Of a stretch of DNA of 64,000 nt, positions 1 through 9,173 are shown one piece after another. This DNA is from JBDIAG01 sp047974565 (GTDB lineage Bacteria; Actinomycetota; Actinomycetes; Actinomycetales; CAWJMD01): contig JBKECN010000040.1 of assembly GCA_047974565.1 (NCBI GenBank), positions 25,238-89,237 of the forward strand. Reading direction: 5' to 3'. Numbering within the stretch: position 1 is the first letter of the stretch; each line of letters begins with the position of its first letter. The notes under the pieces are model-generated. The model did no database searches, was not told the DNA's origin, and was given only the letters and a program-made list of their open reading frames with translations. The translations under genes and the position numbers were made by a program.

Positions 1-828
1 ATGTACGCCGCGGCGAACCGGATTCTCGGCAATATCGTCAAGGTGACTCCCAGCTCGAAGGTGGTCGGCGATCTCGCCCTCGCCCTGGTCGGGGCCGGAG
101 CGGACCCGGCCGACTTCGAAGCAGACCCGGGACGGTTCGACATCCCGGACTCGGTGATCGGATTCCTCAATGGTGATCTCGGCGACCCACCCGCCGGCTG
201 GCCCGAGCCCTTCCGGAGCAAGGCACTGGCCGGTCGCACCTACCGGGCCCCCGAGTCCGAACTATCACCCGAGGACGAGCAGGCTCTCCAGGACGAGCCG
301 CGACGCACTCTCAACCGGCTGCTCTTTCCCGGCCCCACCCGGGAGTTCGAGGCATCTCGGGAAACCTATTCGGATCTGTCGGTGCTCGGGACGGTCGAGT
401 TCTTCCACGGCCTCGAGGTGCGCGAGGAGCTCGAGGTCGACCTGGAGCCGGGCAAGCGGTTGCTGCTCTCGCTGCAATCGATCAGCGAGGCGGATCCCCG
501 GGGCATGCGCACGGTGATGTGCACGGTGAACGGTCAGCTTCGCCCAGTGGTCGTGCGGGACCGGTCGATCGAGGTGGAGCAACGGGTGGCGGAGAAGGCC
601 GACCCGAGCGTGCCAGGGCAGGTGGCCGCACCCTTCGCCGGAGTGGTCACGCCCGCGGTGGAGCAGGACGCACAGATCGAGGCCGGAGCCACCGTCGCCA
701 CCATCGAGGCGATGAAGATGGAGGCCGCGATCACCGCTCCGGTCGCGGGCACCGTGCAGCGGCTGGCCTTCAGCGGGCCGCGGCACGTCGAGGGTGGAGA
801 TCTCATCCTGGTGATCTCCCCGGGATGA
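1..828 (+). CDS. pyc: pyruvate carboxylase, C-terminal part
   Basis: This is the 3' end of a gene that starts before the window; the ATG at position 1 is an internal methionine. Pyruvate carboxylase makes oxaloacetate from pyruvate, bicarbonate and ATP. The visible 275 residues hold the end of the carboxyltransferase/PYC_OADA region (IVKVTPSSKVVGDLA near residue 12), a linker region and a C-terminal biotinyl domain with the classic EAMKMEA motif; Lys239 of this fragment is the expected biotin site. It ends in TGA. A methylmalonyl-CoA or oxaloacetate decarboxylase subunit is less likely, because the long carboxyltransferase C-terminus joined directly to a biotin domain is typical of single-chain PYC. 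Confidence 0.93.
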   Translation: MYAAANRILGNIVKVTPSSKVVGDLALALVGAGADPADFEADPGRFDIPDSVIGFLNGDLGDPPAGWPEPFRSKALAGRTYRAPESELSPEDEQALQDEPRRTLNRLLFPGPTREFEASRETYSDLSVLGTVEFFHGLEVREELEVDLEPGKRLLLSLQSISEADPRGMRTVMCTVNGQLRPVVVRDRSIEVEQRVAEKADPSVPGQVAAPFAGVVTPAVEQDAQIEAGATVATIEAMKMEAAITAPVAGTVQRLAFSGPRHVEGGDLILVISPG

Positions 829-925
829 TCCCGAGCGGCTGATCACGAGCGGCTGATCGCAGGCAATCGGTGGCCGCACCCGGCAACGGCCACAGGGGCA
901 ACTCGCCGGGGCGAGCCCCACGTGG

Positions 926-1960
926 TCACTTCCAGGGGCTGACGGCCTCCCGCGCCGCCCGCTGCGGCACATCCAGCCACGGATGCGCCACGGGACGCGG
1001 AGGTGGCACCTGGGGCACGCCCAGATCGAGATCGGCGGTGGCCCGATCCGAGACACCCTGGGGGGCGCCGTGCGTGTCGGGTCCCAGGTCTGCGGCCTCA
1101 GACGCGGCGTCTGCGGGCTGGTCAAGGAGCCAGTGCACGTGTTCATAGGCCCGTTGGCGCTCGGGTGAGGTCGTGGAGTTGGTCTGCAGGTAGGCCAGGA
1201 TCGCCGCAGCCTCGTCCAGCCTGCCACGCTCGTCGGGGTCGAGGTTGAGGCCGGCCCGGCGCACCGAGTTCGCCTCCGCCTCCACCATGGCGCGGGCAAA
1301 AGCCAGCACGGTCTTGCCGTATTCGGTGGTGAGGACGTCCCGGGTCAGGACCGGGGCGGTGCTGCGCCGGACCCGGTCGCACTCCAGCATCGCCACCAAC
1401 GCCCGCCGGGTCTGCGGATCGGCGTAGTCCCGCATCACCGGATGGCTGGTCATCAGATCCAGGTCGTGCCCGTAGGCGAGGAAGCGGCGGGTGAGTTGGC
1501 GGTCATACTCCAGGAGGCCGTCCCAGTCGGTGGGCAGATCGGCCAAGCCCGACTCGCGTCGCACCCGGCGCCCCGACAGGCTCGGCACCCTGGCGGCCAC
1601 CTCGTTGGCGCCGGCGACCACCGTGGAGGTGACGGCGCGGCTGGTCAGGAAGGTGATCACGGCCGTCAGGCTGAGGCCGCCGACCACGATCATCCGCCAC
1701 AGCCACAGCGCGGCCAGTCCGGGGCCGTCCGGGGAGGTCTGCAGGGCTAGGGACGCGGGCAACTCCGGCGCAAGCAGCAGCAATGCGCCGGTCAGCATCC
1801 AGACTCGGTCGAGGTTGCCAGTCCAGCGCTCTCGGCGCGTGGCTGCATACGCAGGAATCACCGGCTCAGGGGAGAAGCGGCTCCTGAAGTGACCCCGCAG
1901 GCCCCTCCAGAACAGCCAGCCCCCGAGTCCGATCGTGGTGAAGGTCAACAGCCACAGCAT
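926..1960 (-). CDS. hypothetical membrane protein
   Basis: A 344-residue protein I do not recognise. The N-terminus begins with a membrane helix (LLTFTTIGLGGWLFW), followed by two further hydrophobic segments around residues 55-75 and 88-108. A long soluble, charged region follows, rich in Arg, Asp and Glu, and the tail is Pro-rich. The topology suggests a small membrane anchor with a cytoplasmic domain. The ATG start is supported by GAGGA about 8 nt upstream. It converges with pyruvate carboxylase and lies downstream of the GH4 gene on the same strand. No catalytic motif is visible. Confidence 0.75.
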   Translation of the reverse strand: MLWLLTFTTIGLGGWLFWRGLRGHFRSRFSPEPVIPAYAATRRERWTGNLDRVWMLTGALLLLAPELPASLALQTSPDGPGLAALWLWRMIVVGGLSLTAVITFLTSRAVTSTVVAGANEVAARVPSLSGRRVRRESGLADLPTDWDGLLEYDRQLTRRFLAYGHDLDLMTSHPVMRDYADPQTRRALVAMLECDRVRRSTAPVLTRDVLTTEYGKTVLAFARAMVEAEANSVRRAGLNLDPDERGRLDEAAAILAYLQTNSTTSPERQRAYEHVHWLLDQPADAASEAADLGPDTHGAPQGVSDRATADLDLGVPQVPPPRPVAHPWLDVPQRAAREAVSPWK

Positions 1961-2090
1961 GAAGGATCCTCGAGTTCGGTTTCAGGCTACTCCTCGACGG
2001 TAGGTGGCACCGGCCATCGCAGATATCGGGGGCCACCCGGAGTGAGCCCCGGGATGGACGCGGAGGCGTCGCTCCTGGCCGCCGCGCCTC

Positions 2091-3494
2091 TCACCTGTCG
2101 AAGACGGCGGCCACCTGCGGAATGGCCGCCCGGTACCCGGCCAGCAGCCTTCCCCCCAGGTCGACCGAACGAACCAGCGGGTGCAACGCGAAGGCTGCCC
2201 GCGCGGCGGCCTGGTCACCGGTCACCGCGGCCGAGATGACCAGCCGTTCCACCGCCTTGACCTGCTGGCACAGGCCCAGGGCGTGCCCGGGCAGCGCCGA
2301 TACCGGCACCGGGCGTGCGCCGTCCGGTCCGACGGTGCACGGAACCTCCACCACGGCCCGATCGTCCAGCCCCGCGATCGCCCCACGGTTGGGGACGTTG
2401 AGCACCAACTCCGCAGGACGATCCGCGCCCGCGGGGCGGCCGGTGAGCGCGGCCATCAGGGCCACTGCGACCGACTCATACCCACCGCCGACCACGTCCT
2501 GCTCGGCCCGGGACTGCCCCTGGGCGCGAGTCTCGGCCAGATAGGTGGCGTTGCGTTCGCGACGGACCCGGTCCCACTCCGCCAAGGGATCGGCTGGTGC
2601 GGGGACGGCGTCCAGGCATCGGTAGAAGTCTTCCTGTTGGGCACGCAAGAACTCACCGCGGGTCTGACCCGCGGCCAGAATGTCGGCCACCGCACGCGGG
2701 GCGTCGTAGTAGTAGTGCAGGTACTCGTTCGGCAACGAGCCCAAGGTCCGAAGCCAGTCAACGCCGAAGAGGGCGCTCTCCTCGATCGACTCCAACGCCG
2801 CGTCGTCCCGCATCAGGCCCGGCAGGACGTCCACGTCGCCGCTCCACAGGTGTTGCAGCCACCCGAGATGGTTCAGCCCGGCGTAGTCGAGTCGAAGCCC
2901 GTCCGGGTCCATCCCGGCCGCCAGGCCGGCCCGTCGGGCCATCGCCACGGGAGAATCGCAGATCCCGATCACTCGATCCGGTCGGCCTGTGCCCGAGTCG
3001 TTCTCGCCCAGCACGTCCAGCATGGCCTCGGTGATCATCCCCGCCGGATTGGTGAAGTTGACGATCCAGGCGTGTGGCGCCAATTCAGCGGTGCGAGCGG
3101 CGATGTGCCGGGCCACCGGCACGGTCCGTAGCCCGTAGCTCAAGCCGCCGGGGCCGGTGGTTTCCTGCCCCAGCACCCCCAGGCTCAGGGCCACCCGCTC
3201 GTCCGCAACCCGTGCTGCGGTGCCGCCGACCCGGATCGCGCAGAAGACCACGTCGGCTCCGGTGATCGCCTCGTCCAGGGACGTGGTGGGCCGCAGCACG
3301 GCCGGGGTGTCGCAGCGTCGAGACTGCTGCCGCAACACCGCGAGCATCGCCTGCAAGCGAGCCTGATCGGTGTCGAACAAGGTGATCTCGTCCACCAGAG
3401 GCCCGCCGTCGGCATCGGGGGAGGCGGCACCGAGCACCGCGTCGTGAACCAGGGGAGTGCGAAAGCCCCCCGCGCCGAGGATCGCCAACCGCAT
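2091..3494 (-). CDS. GH4 family glycosidase (6-phospho-beta-glucosidase-like)
   Basis: A 467-residue member of the NAD- and Mn-dependent glycoside hydrolase family 4, which cleaves phosphorylated disaccharides by a redox mechanism. It has an N-terminal Rossmann motif (AILGAGGFRTP), QETTGPGGLSYGLRT near residue 110, NPAG near 150, the metal-binding Cys in ICDSP (Cys179), NHLGW (His209) and PNEYLHYYY. These point to the 6-phospho-beta-glucosidase branch rather than alpha-galactosidases. ATG 3494 is chosen because GGAGA lies just upstream and the family N-terminus starts there; the frame stays open for 32 more codons upstream. It is divergent from a PfkB sugar kinase, suggesting a small carbohydrate-use locus. 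The exact sugar is not decidable. Confidence 0.87.
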   Translation of the reverse strand: MRLAILGAGGFRTPLVHDAVLGAASPDADGGPLVDEITLFDTDQARLQAMLAVLRQQSRRCDTPAVLRPTTSLDEAITGADVVFCAIRVGGTAARVADERVALSLGVLGQETTGPGGLSYGLRTVPVARHIAARTAELAPHAWIVNFTNPAGMITEAMLDVLGENDSGTGRPDRVIGICDSPVAMARRAGLAAGMDPDGLRLDYAGLNHLGWLQHLWSGDVDVLPGLMRDDAALESIEESALFGVDWLRTLGSLPNEYLHYYYDAPRAVADILAAGQTRGEFLRAQQEDFYRCLDAVPAPADPLAEWDRVRRERNATYLAETRAQGQSRAEQDVVGGGYESVAVALMAALTGRPAGADRPAELVLNVPNRGAIAGLDDRAVVEVPCTVGPDGARPVPVSALPGHALGLCQQVKAVERLVISAAVTGDQAAARAAFALHPLVRSVDLGGRLLAGYRAAIPQVAAVFDR

Positions 3495-3714
3495 CCGCCG
3501 TCTCCATTCCCCAGGCGCTCGCCGGCTGGCGATCAGCGCCCGCTGCCACACCGGCTCGCAGACCTGCTTCGGGGCGGTCACGGCCGCCACGGTGCGTGGT
3601 CGAGCATGTCACGCGGGGGGCATCGGCACGAACTCCCCCGGCGATGAGGGTGTGCCTGAGACCATGGTGAACACCCACCGCAGCGCCCTGCCCACCGGAT
3701 GAGGAGGATGGAGC

Positions 3715-4854
3715 ATGCCCAGCCACGATCCGCTGGCCGCCCTGCGCAGCGACGACGACCCCGAGTTCGATGTCTTCGTCTCCGGCACCGTCTTCCTCGA
3801 CATCATCTTCACCGGGGTCGACGCCCTGCCGACCGATGGCCAGGAGGTGTGGGCGTCCGGAATGGGTTCGTGTCCCGGTGGAATCGCCAATCTCGCGGTC
3901 GCCACCCGCCGACTCGGCCTGCGCACCGGCCTGGCCGCCGCCTTCGGGGACGACGCCTACGGCGACTTCTGCTGGAGGACCCTGGCCGACGGCGAGCACG
4001 TCGATCTGAGCCGCTCGCAGCGCTTCGACCACTGGCACTCCCCGGTGACCGTGTCGATGGCCGGCGCCCGGGACCGCAGCATGGTCACCCACGCCCACCC
4101 GGCCCCGGTGTGTCCCGACGAGATGATCGGACGGCCGCCACGATCACGTGCGGTGATCTGCGAACTCCGCCCCGACTTCGTCACCGTGGGCAATGAGACG
4201 ACGCCCACCTGGGTTGACCTGGCCGCGCAACAGGGCTCGCTGGTCTTCGCCGGGGTCGGCTGGGACGCCACCGGTGCCTGGCCGGACTCGGTGCTCAAGC
4301 AGGTGGGCTTGTGCGACGCCTTCATGCCGAACGCGGTCGAGGCCAAGGCCTATACCCGAACGTCCACCGTCAACGACGCCCTGTACGCGCTCGCCGACCT
4401 GGTGCCACTGGCCGTGATCACCAATGGCGCCAACGGCGCGGTAGCCATCGACGCCGGAACCGGAGAGGAGGCCTCGGTGCCCGCGCTGCGGGTCGAGGCG
4501 CTCGATCCCACCGGAGCCGGGGACGTCTTCGGTGCCGCGGTCGTGCTGGGCAGCCTGGCCGGCTGGCCGCTGGGCGACCGGCTGGCCTTCGCAAGCCTGT
4601 GCTCGGCCCTGGCGGTGCAACAGTTCGGCGGATCGCTGGCCGCACCCGCCTGGGGTGACATCGCCGACTGGTGGACCCACCTGTGTCACGCCGCCCCGGA
4701 CGACGCCTACCACCGCTCGTTGCGCCGGCGGTACGCCTTCCTCGCCGATCACCTGCGCGACCTGCCACCCAGCCCTTGCCGCCGGGCCACCGCCACCGTG
4801 GCGCGGATGGCCGATCTCGGCGGCCCAGGGCTGCCGGATGCCGCATCCGCCTGA
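3715..4854 (+). CDS. PfkB family carbohydrate kinase
   Basis: A 379-residue ribokinase/PfkB kinase that would phosphorylate a sugar or nucleoside with ATP. It has the N-terminal glycine-rich segment CPGGIANLAVATRRLG near residue 53 and the C-terminal signature LDPTGAGDVFGAA, whose Asp is the catalytic base. The start ATG follows a good GGAGG. It is divergent from the GH4 phospho-glycosidase across 220 nt, so a shared regulatory region is likely. A C-terminal tail of about 60 residues extends beyond the usual PfkB fold. The substrate is unknown. Confidence 0.87.
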   Translation: MPSHDPLAALRSDDDPEFDVFVSGTVFLDIIFTGVDALPTDGQEVWASGMGSCPGGIANLAVATRRLGLRTGLAAAFGDDAYGDFCWRTLADGEHVDLSRSQRFDHWHSPVTVSMAGARDRSMVTHAHPAPVCPDEMIGRPPRSRAVICELRPDFVTVGNETTPTWVDLAAQQGSLVFAGVGWDATGAWPDSVLKQVGLCDAFMPNAVEAKAYTRTSTVNDALYALADLVPLAVITNGANGAVAIDAGTGEEASVPALRVEALDPTGAGDVFGAAVVLGSLAGWPLGDRLAFASLCSALAVQQFGGSLAAPAWGDIADWWTHLCHAAPDDAYHRSLRRRYAFLADHLRDLPPSPCRRATATVARMADLGGPGLPDAASA

Positions 4855-4871
4855 GTCGGCGCCGTCGCGGC

Positions 4872-4956
4872 CTGTGTCGCTGGGGTTGAGGCGACACAGA
4901 ACAGGCTGTGCGTCCCGCAGCTGGAGTTGAGCTCCAGTGACTACTCAGACAGCCTG
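4872..4956 (+). terminator. hairpin pair downstream of PfkB kinase
   Basis: The first hairpin has arms CTGTGTCGC (4872-4880) and GCGACACAG (4891-4899) around a 10-nt loop. The second is a longer fold: CAGGCTGT (4902-4909) pairs with ACAGCCTG (4949-4956) and encloses an inner hairpin CTGGAG (4921-4926)/CTCCAG (4932-4937). There is no strong T-run, so these may be actinomycete-type terminators or a structured RNA. The 4855-5070 gap holds nothing else coding that I can see. Confidence 0.5.
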
Positions 4957-5033
4957 ATTTGTGTTCGGGTCCCTGCGCTGGACGCCTGCGTCCGCCGGCA
5001 TCGCCGAGCCGGTGAAGACCGGCGATGGGTATG

Positions 5034-5047
5034 TTACTAATGAGTAA
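5034..5047. promoter_or_regulatory. palindrome upstream of patatin gene
   Basis: TTACT-AATG-AGTAA is a perfect inverted repeat with 5-nt arms, in an AT-rich patch starting 37 nt before the patatin GTG. The form resembles operators of TetR-type lipid regulators in actinobacteria. That match is an inference from shape only. Confidence 0.4.
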
Positions 5048-5070
5048 TACCGGTATGAGGGGAGACGGGC

Positions 5071-5988
5071 GTGCGAGTGGCATTGGTGCTGGGATCGGGC
5101 GGCGCCCGGGGTTACGCGCACCTCGGGGTGGTCGATGAGTTGCGGGCCAGAGGCCACGAGATCGTCGCCATCTCGGGTACCTCGATGGGCGCACTGGTCG
5201 GGGCGCTGACCGCGGCCGGGCGAGACCAGGAGTTCGCCGACTGGGCGCGCAGCCTGACCCAGCGCAAGGTGTGGCAGTTGCTGGACCCGGCCCTGACCGC
5301 CCCGGGTGCCATCCGTGGCACGAAGGTCATCACCCGGGTCAGCGGCCTTCTCGGGGAGGGCTCGATCGAGGATCTGCCGATCCCGTTCACCGCGGTGGCC
5401 TCGGACCTGACCACCCAGCGCGAGGTGTGGTTCCAGTCCGGGCCGGTGACCGCAGCGATCCGGGCCTCCATCGCGATCCCAGGTGCCCTCACCCCGGTCG
5501 AGATGGGCGGGCACGTGCTGGTCGACGGCGGGCTCCTCAACCCGGTCCCGGTGGAGCCGGTGCTGGCGGTGCCGGCGGATTTCGTGCTCGCGGTCAACCT
5601 CACCGGGCCGGATCATCCCTCCACCGGCTCCGCGCCGGTGCACGAGGCCGCCCAGATGCCCGAGGGCCAGGACTCGGTCACCTGGCTGGCCAAAGTGGGA
5701 ATGGACCTGGACAAGTTGCGCTGGGCACGTGGCAACCGCGAGCCCGGCGTGCAAGAGGTGGCCGCACGCAGCGGAAGCGACCGGCTCACCACCACCGACG
5801 TACTGATGCGCACCTGGGAGACGGTGCAGGCGGCCACCGCCCGGTACCGGATGGCCACCAACCCACCGCACGTGGTGGTCACCGTGCCGCTGCGCGCCTG
5901 CCGCGGGCTCGACTTCCATCGGGCCGCAGAGATGATCGACCTCGGGCGGTCGCTTGCCGCGAAGTCGTTGAGCGCCGCCGGTTACTAA
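5071..5988 (+). CDS. patatin-like phospholipase
   Basis: A 305-residue patatin/RssA-type serine hydrolase, expected to release fatty acids from lipids or lysolipids. The oxyanion loop GSGGARG (residues 8-14), the nucleophile motif GTSMG (Ser38) and the catalytic dyad DGG (Asp152) are all present. The GTG start at 5071 follows GAGGGGAG. No signal peptide is visible, so a cytoplasmic or membrane-peripheral enzyme is likely. A 14-bp palindrome lies just upstream. The physiological substrate cannot be read from the sequence. Confidence 0.9.
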   Translation: MRVALVLGSGGARGYAHLGVVDELRARGHEIVAISGTSMGALVGALTAAGRDQEFADWARSLTQRKVWQLLDPALTAPGAIRGTKVITRVSGLLGEGSIEDLPIPFTAVASDLTTQREVWFQSGPVTAAIRASIAIPGALTPVEMGGHVLVDGGLLNPVPVEPVLAVPADFVLAVNLTGPDHPSTGSAPVHEAAQMPEGQDSVTWLAKVGMDLDKLRWARGNREPGVQEVAARSGSDRLTTTDVLMRTWETVQAATARYRMATNPPHVVVTVPLRACRGLDFHRAAEMIDLGRSLAAKSLSAAGY

Positions 5989-6067
5989 CCAAGGGCCCGG
6001 CGACGCGCGGTGGTCCAGGCCGCGTGCGCCCGATCGAAGGCCACGTCAGACGCGCTTGCCTGTCAGG

Positions 6068-7000
6068 ATGCCTCCCGTGTCATCGACCCGTCATGTCGGC
6101 TCGGTGCTGCTGGCCTGCCTGCTCTGGGGGACCACCGGCACCGTCGCGCATTTCGCCCCGGCCGGGGCCAGCGCCACCCTGATCGGCCTGTCGACCTTCG
6201 GTTTCGGTGGGCTCCTGCTGGTGGCCACCTCCGCACGGGCCACCCTGGCCCAACTGCGGCGTCCGGGTGCGCTCGGGTGGGCAGTGGTCGGCGCGATCGG
6301 CGTGCTGATGTACGCCTCGATGTTCTATGCGGCGATGGCCGTCATCGGGGTGGCGATCGGAAACGCCGTGGCGCTCGGTTCCGGCCCGGTGTTCGCGGCC
6401 GTGCTCGAGGTGGCACTCGATCGGGCACGAGTGGCCCTGCCGTGGCTGGTGGCGACGCTGCTGGCGGTGGCCGGCATCGCGCTGCTCGCCTCCGCGGCTC
6501 ACGTCGAGCCGCAAGCAGCGAGCGCCGGGCCGGGCGCCATTCTCGGGGTGGGCCTTGGGCTGGGAGCAGGCTTCGGCTACGCGCTCTACTCGTACGTGGG
6601 TGGGCGCTTGATCCGCGACGGTGGTGACTCCCGACCGGTGATGGCTTCGATGTTCGGGCTGTCCTGCCTGGTGACGATCCCGTGGTTCTTCCTGGCCGGT
6701 CCCGGTCCCTTGCTGGACCCGCCCGGGCCGGTGATCCTGCTCTATCTGGCCGTCTTCCCGATGGCCGTGGCCTACCTGCTCTTCGGATACGGGCTGTCCC
6801 GCCTGACCGCGTCCACCGCGACGACCCTTGCGCTGAGCGAGCCGCTGGTGGCGACCCTGCTCGCCGTGGTGGTGGTCGGAGAACGGCTGGCCCTGACCGC
6901 CTGGCTCGGCCTGGCGCTCGTGTTCGCGGGAATCGTCCTGGTCGGCGTGTGGGAGACACGCTCGGGGCCCGCACGTCCACACCTCGGCCCGGGGATCTGA
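6068..7000 (+). CDS. EamA/DMT-family transporter
   Basis: A 310-residue integral membrane protein of the drug/metabolite transporter superfamily with about ten hydrophobic helices and the two-fold EamA layout (second copy from about residue 155). Such proteins export amino acids or metabolites; the substrate here is unknown. The N-terminus LLACLLWGTTGTVAHF is typical. The start is uncertain: ATG 6068 has no clear ribosome site, and GTG 6077 sits 7 nt after CAGGAT, which would suit a leaderless message. Confidence 0.85.
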   Translation: MPPVSSTRHVGSVLLACLLWGTTGTVAHFAPAGASATLIGLSTFGFGGLLLVATSARATLAQLRRPGALGWAVVGAIGVLMYASMFYAAMAVIGVAIGNAVALGSGPVFAAVLEVALDRARVALPWLVATLLAVAGIALLASAAHVEPQAASAGPGAILGVGLGLGAGFGYALYSYVGGRLIRDGGDSRPVMASMFGLSCLVTIPWFFLAGPGPLLDPPGPVILLYLAVFPMAVAYLLFGYGLSRLTASTATTLALSEPLVATLLAVVVVGERLALTAWLGLALVFAGIVLVGVWETRSGPARPHLGPGI

Positions 7001-7027
7001 CCCCGGCGCCCCGCGGTTGCGGTCGGG

Positions 7028-8695
7028 TCAGCCGCGCCCGGGAGCGCTGACCGCTTCGGCGCCGACCGAGCTGGTGCCGGCCACCCAGGTGCGATAGCCG
7101 CCGTCGAGATTGCGCACGTCCCGGCCATGCTGGGCCAGGATGCGTTCGGCCACGTGCCCGCGGATCCCGACCGCGCAGTGCACCACGAGCGGACCGGCGG
7201 GAAGCTCGGCGAGCCGATCGCGGAGCTCGTCGACGGGCAATAGCAGGGCCCCCGGAATGGCTCCCGCGGCGAACTCGGCCGGGGTGCGCACGTCAATGAT
7301 CGTGACGCCTGACCGTTGGGCTTCGGCCAACTCATACCACTGGATTGTCGCGCTGGCCCCGGTCCGCAGGTTGTCGGCGATGTAGCCGAGCATGTTCACC
7401 GGATCCTTGGCAGAGCTGTACTGCGGCGCGTAGGCCAGTTCCAGCTCGGCCAGGGCGCTGGCGGTCAGCCCGCCGGTGATCGCGGTGGCGATGACGTCGA
7501 CGCGCTTGTCGGCCCCCGAGCCGCCCACTGCCTGCGCCCCGAGGATCGCGTCGGTGTCCGGGTCCACGAGGAGTTTCAGCGCGAGTTGGTCGGCGCCCGG
7601 GTAGTACGTGGCGTGCGAGAACGGGTGGGTGTGGATGGCTCGGTAGGCGCGTCCAGCGGCCCGCAGCCGCTTCTCGTTCCAGCCGGTGGCCGCCACCTGC
7701 AGGCCGAGCACCGACACGATGGCGGTCCCCAGCACGGGGTGGTCGTGCACGTCGTGCCCGGTGATCACGTCCGCGACCATCCGACCCTGCCGGTTGGCGG
7801 TGTTGGCCAGCGGGACGAGGGTGGGCGCGCCGTCCACGGCGTCGCGCTTGTCCACCCCGTCACCGACGGCGAAGATCGCCGGGTCGCTGGTGCGGCACTG
7901 CTCGTCGACCCAGATGCCTCCCCGCTCGCCGATTCTCAGGCCGGCCGCCGTGGCCAGGGCGGTGTCCGGTCGCACCCCGATCGAGGCGACAACCAGGTCG
8001 GCCGGGAGCTCGGCGCCACCTGTGGTGCGCACGTGGGTGTCGGTGATCTCGGTGACCGAATCACCGAGCAACAACTGCACGCCGCGCTCGCGCAGCCGCT
8101 CGTGCACCGGCTCGACCATCTCGGGATCCAGCGGGGTCATCACCTGCGGCATCGCCTCGACCAGGGCCACCGGCAGGCCCCGGTGCAGCAGGTTCTCGGC
8201 CATCTCCACACCGATGAAGCCGCCACCGATGACCACGGCCGAGCGGGCCCCGGCGGCTGCGGCCACCAGCGCGTCGGTGTCCTCCATGTCGCGCAGGCAC
8301 AGCGCCCGGTCGATACCCGGCAGTGGCGGGCGGACCGGCCTGGCACCCGGGGAGAGCACCAGGTGGTCGTACGTGAGGTCGTACTCGCGATCCTCGCCGT
8401 CGACCGTAGCGAGATCGCGCAGGGTCACCACCTTGCGCTCGCGATCGATGGAGACTGCCTCGGTGTTGACCCGCACGTCGAGCGCGAACCTCTCGTGCAT
8501 GGACTCCGGGGTCTGCAGCAGCAGGGCGGAGCGCTCCTGGATCACCCCACCTACGTGATACGGCAACCCGCAGTTGGCGAAGGACACATAACCGGATCGC
8601 TCGACCACGATGATCTCGGCCTTTTCGTCCATTCGTCTAAGCCTGGCGGCCGCGGACATTCCTCCAGCGACCCCTCCGACGATGATGACGCGCAT
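7028..8695 (-). CDS. CoA-disulfide reductase-like flavoprotein with rhodanese domain
   Basis: A 555-residue fusion. Residues 1 to about 445 form an FAD/NAD(P)H pyridine-nucleotide disulfide oxidoreductase with GGVAGGMSAAARLRR at the N-terminus and the single catalytic Cys42 in SFANCGLPY, as in CoA-disulfide and persulfide reductases. Residues about 465-540 form a rhodanese domain with HCAVGIRG (Cys507) and the DVRTPAEF motif. Fusions of this type act on CoA-persulfide or polysulfide and protect thiols. ATG 8695 is chosen because the Rossmann fold starts there. TACGAT lies 7 nt upstream with no Shine-Dalgarno, so translation may be leaderless. Confidence 0.88.
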   Translation of the reverse strand: MRVIIVGGVAGGMSAAARLRRMDEKAEIIVVERSGYVSFANCGLPYHVGGVIQERSALLLQTPESMHERFALDVRVNTEAVSIDRERKVVTLRDLATVDGEDREYDLTYDHLVLSPGARPVRPPLPGIDRALCLRDMEDTDALVAAAAGARSAVVIGGGFIGVEMAENLLHRGLPVALVEAMPQVMTPLDPEMVEPVHERLRERGVQLLLGDSVTEITDTHVRTTGGAELPADLVVASIGVRPDTALATAAGLRIGERGGIWVDEQCRTSDPAIFAVGDGVDKRDAVDGAPTLVPLANTANRQGRMVADVITGHDVHDHPVLGTAIVSVLGLQVAATGWNEKRLRAAGRAYRAIHTHPFSHATYYPGADQLALKLLVDPDTDAILGAQAVGGSGADKRVDVIATAITGGLTASALAELELAYAPQYSSAKDPVNMLGYIADNLRTGASATIQWYELAEAQRSGVTIIDVRTPAEFAAGAIPGALLLPVDELRDRLAELPAGPLVVHCAVGIRGHVAERILAQHGRDVRNLDGGYRTWVAGTSSVGAEAVSAPGRG

Positions 8696-8750
8696 GGGGC
8701 CCATCGTAGTGAGCGGGCAATCCGGCTCCACTCGGTGACATTCCAAACGG

Positions 8751-9122
8751 CTACTCCCGTCCGCGCAGCCGGTCCAGGCGACGCCGGTCACGTTTGGTGG
8801 GCCGCCCGGCCCCGCGTTCTCGGGTGGGCACCGCCGGACGCTCCTCCTTCGGCGGTGGAGCCGGGGTGAGGTCGTCCATGGCGGTCGCCGCGACCGGCGC
8901 GCCGACCCGCTTGGTCAAGGTCTGACGGACGACGAGGACTCGTTCCAGACCGTGCACCCGCACCCGCACGGTGTCCCCGGGACGGACGGGGTGGGCCGCC
9001 TTGACGCGTTCGTCGTTGACCCGAACATGCCCGGCCCGGCAGGCGGCGGTGGCGGCGGATCGGGTCTTGTAAACCCGAACCGCCCACAGCCACGCGTCGA
9101 TTCGCGCCCCGGCGCTCATCAT
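8751..9122 (-). CDS. S4-domain RNA-binding protein (Hsp15-like)
   Basis: A 123-residue protein with an N-terminal S4 domain (RIDAWLWAVRVYKTRSAA, then GHVRVNDERVK) and a basic tail ending in RPTKRDRRRLDRLRG. This matches the Hsp15/YrfH family, which binds stalled 50S subunits or RNA. Two ATG codons in a row (9122 and 9119) make the start ambiguous by one residue. It sits between the malic enzyme and the CoA-disulfide reductase, all on the minus strand. Confidence 0.88.
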   Translation of the reverse strand: MMSAGARIDAWLWAVRVYKTRSAATAACRAGHVRVNDERVKAAHPVRPGDTVRVRVHGLERVLVVRQTLTKRVGAPVAATAMDDLTPAPPPKEERPAVPTRERGAGRPTKRDRRRLDRLRGRE

Positions 9123-9173
9123 CGACCCGCCCGGCTCATCGCAATGTCCGGGTGGGTTGGGCCACCGTCGAGG

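Noticed and set aside
3640..3680. GGGTGT...ACACCC inverted repeat between GH4 and PfkB genes as operator
   Set aside because: The arms are short and far apart, and such matches are expected by chance in GC-rich DNA.
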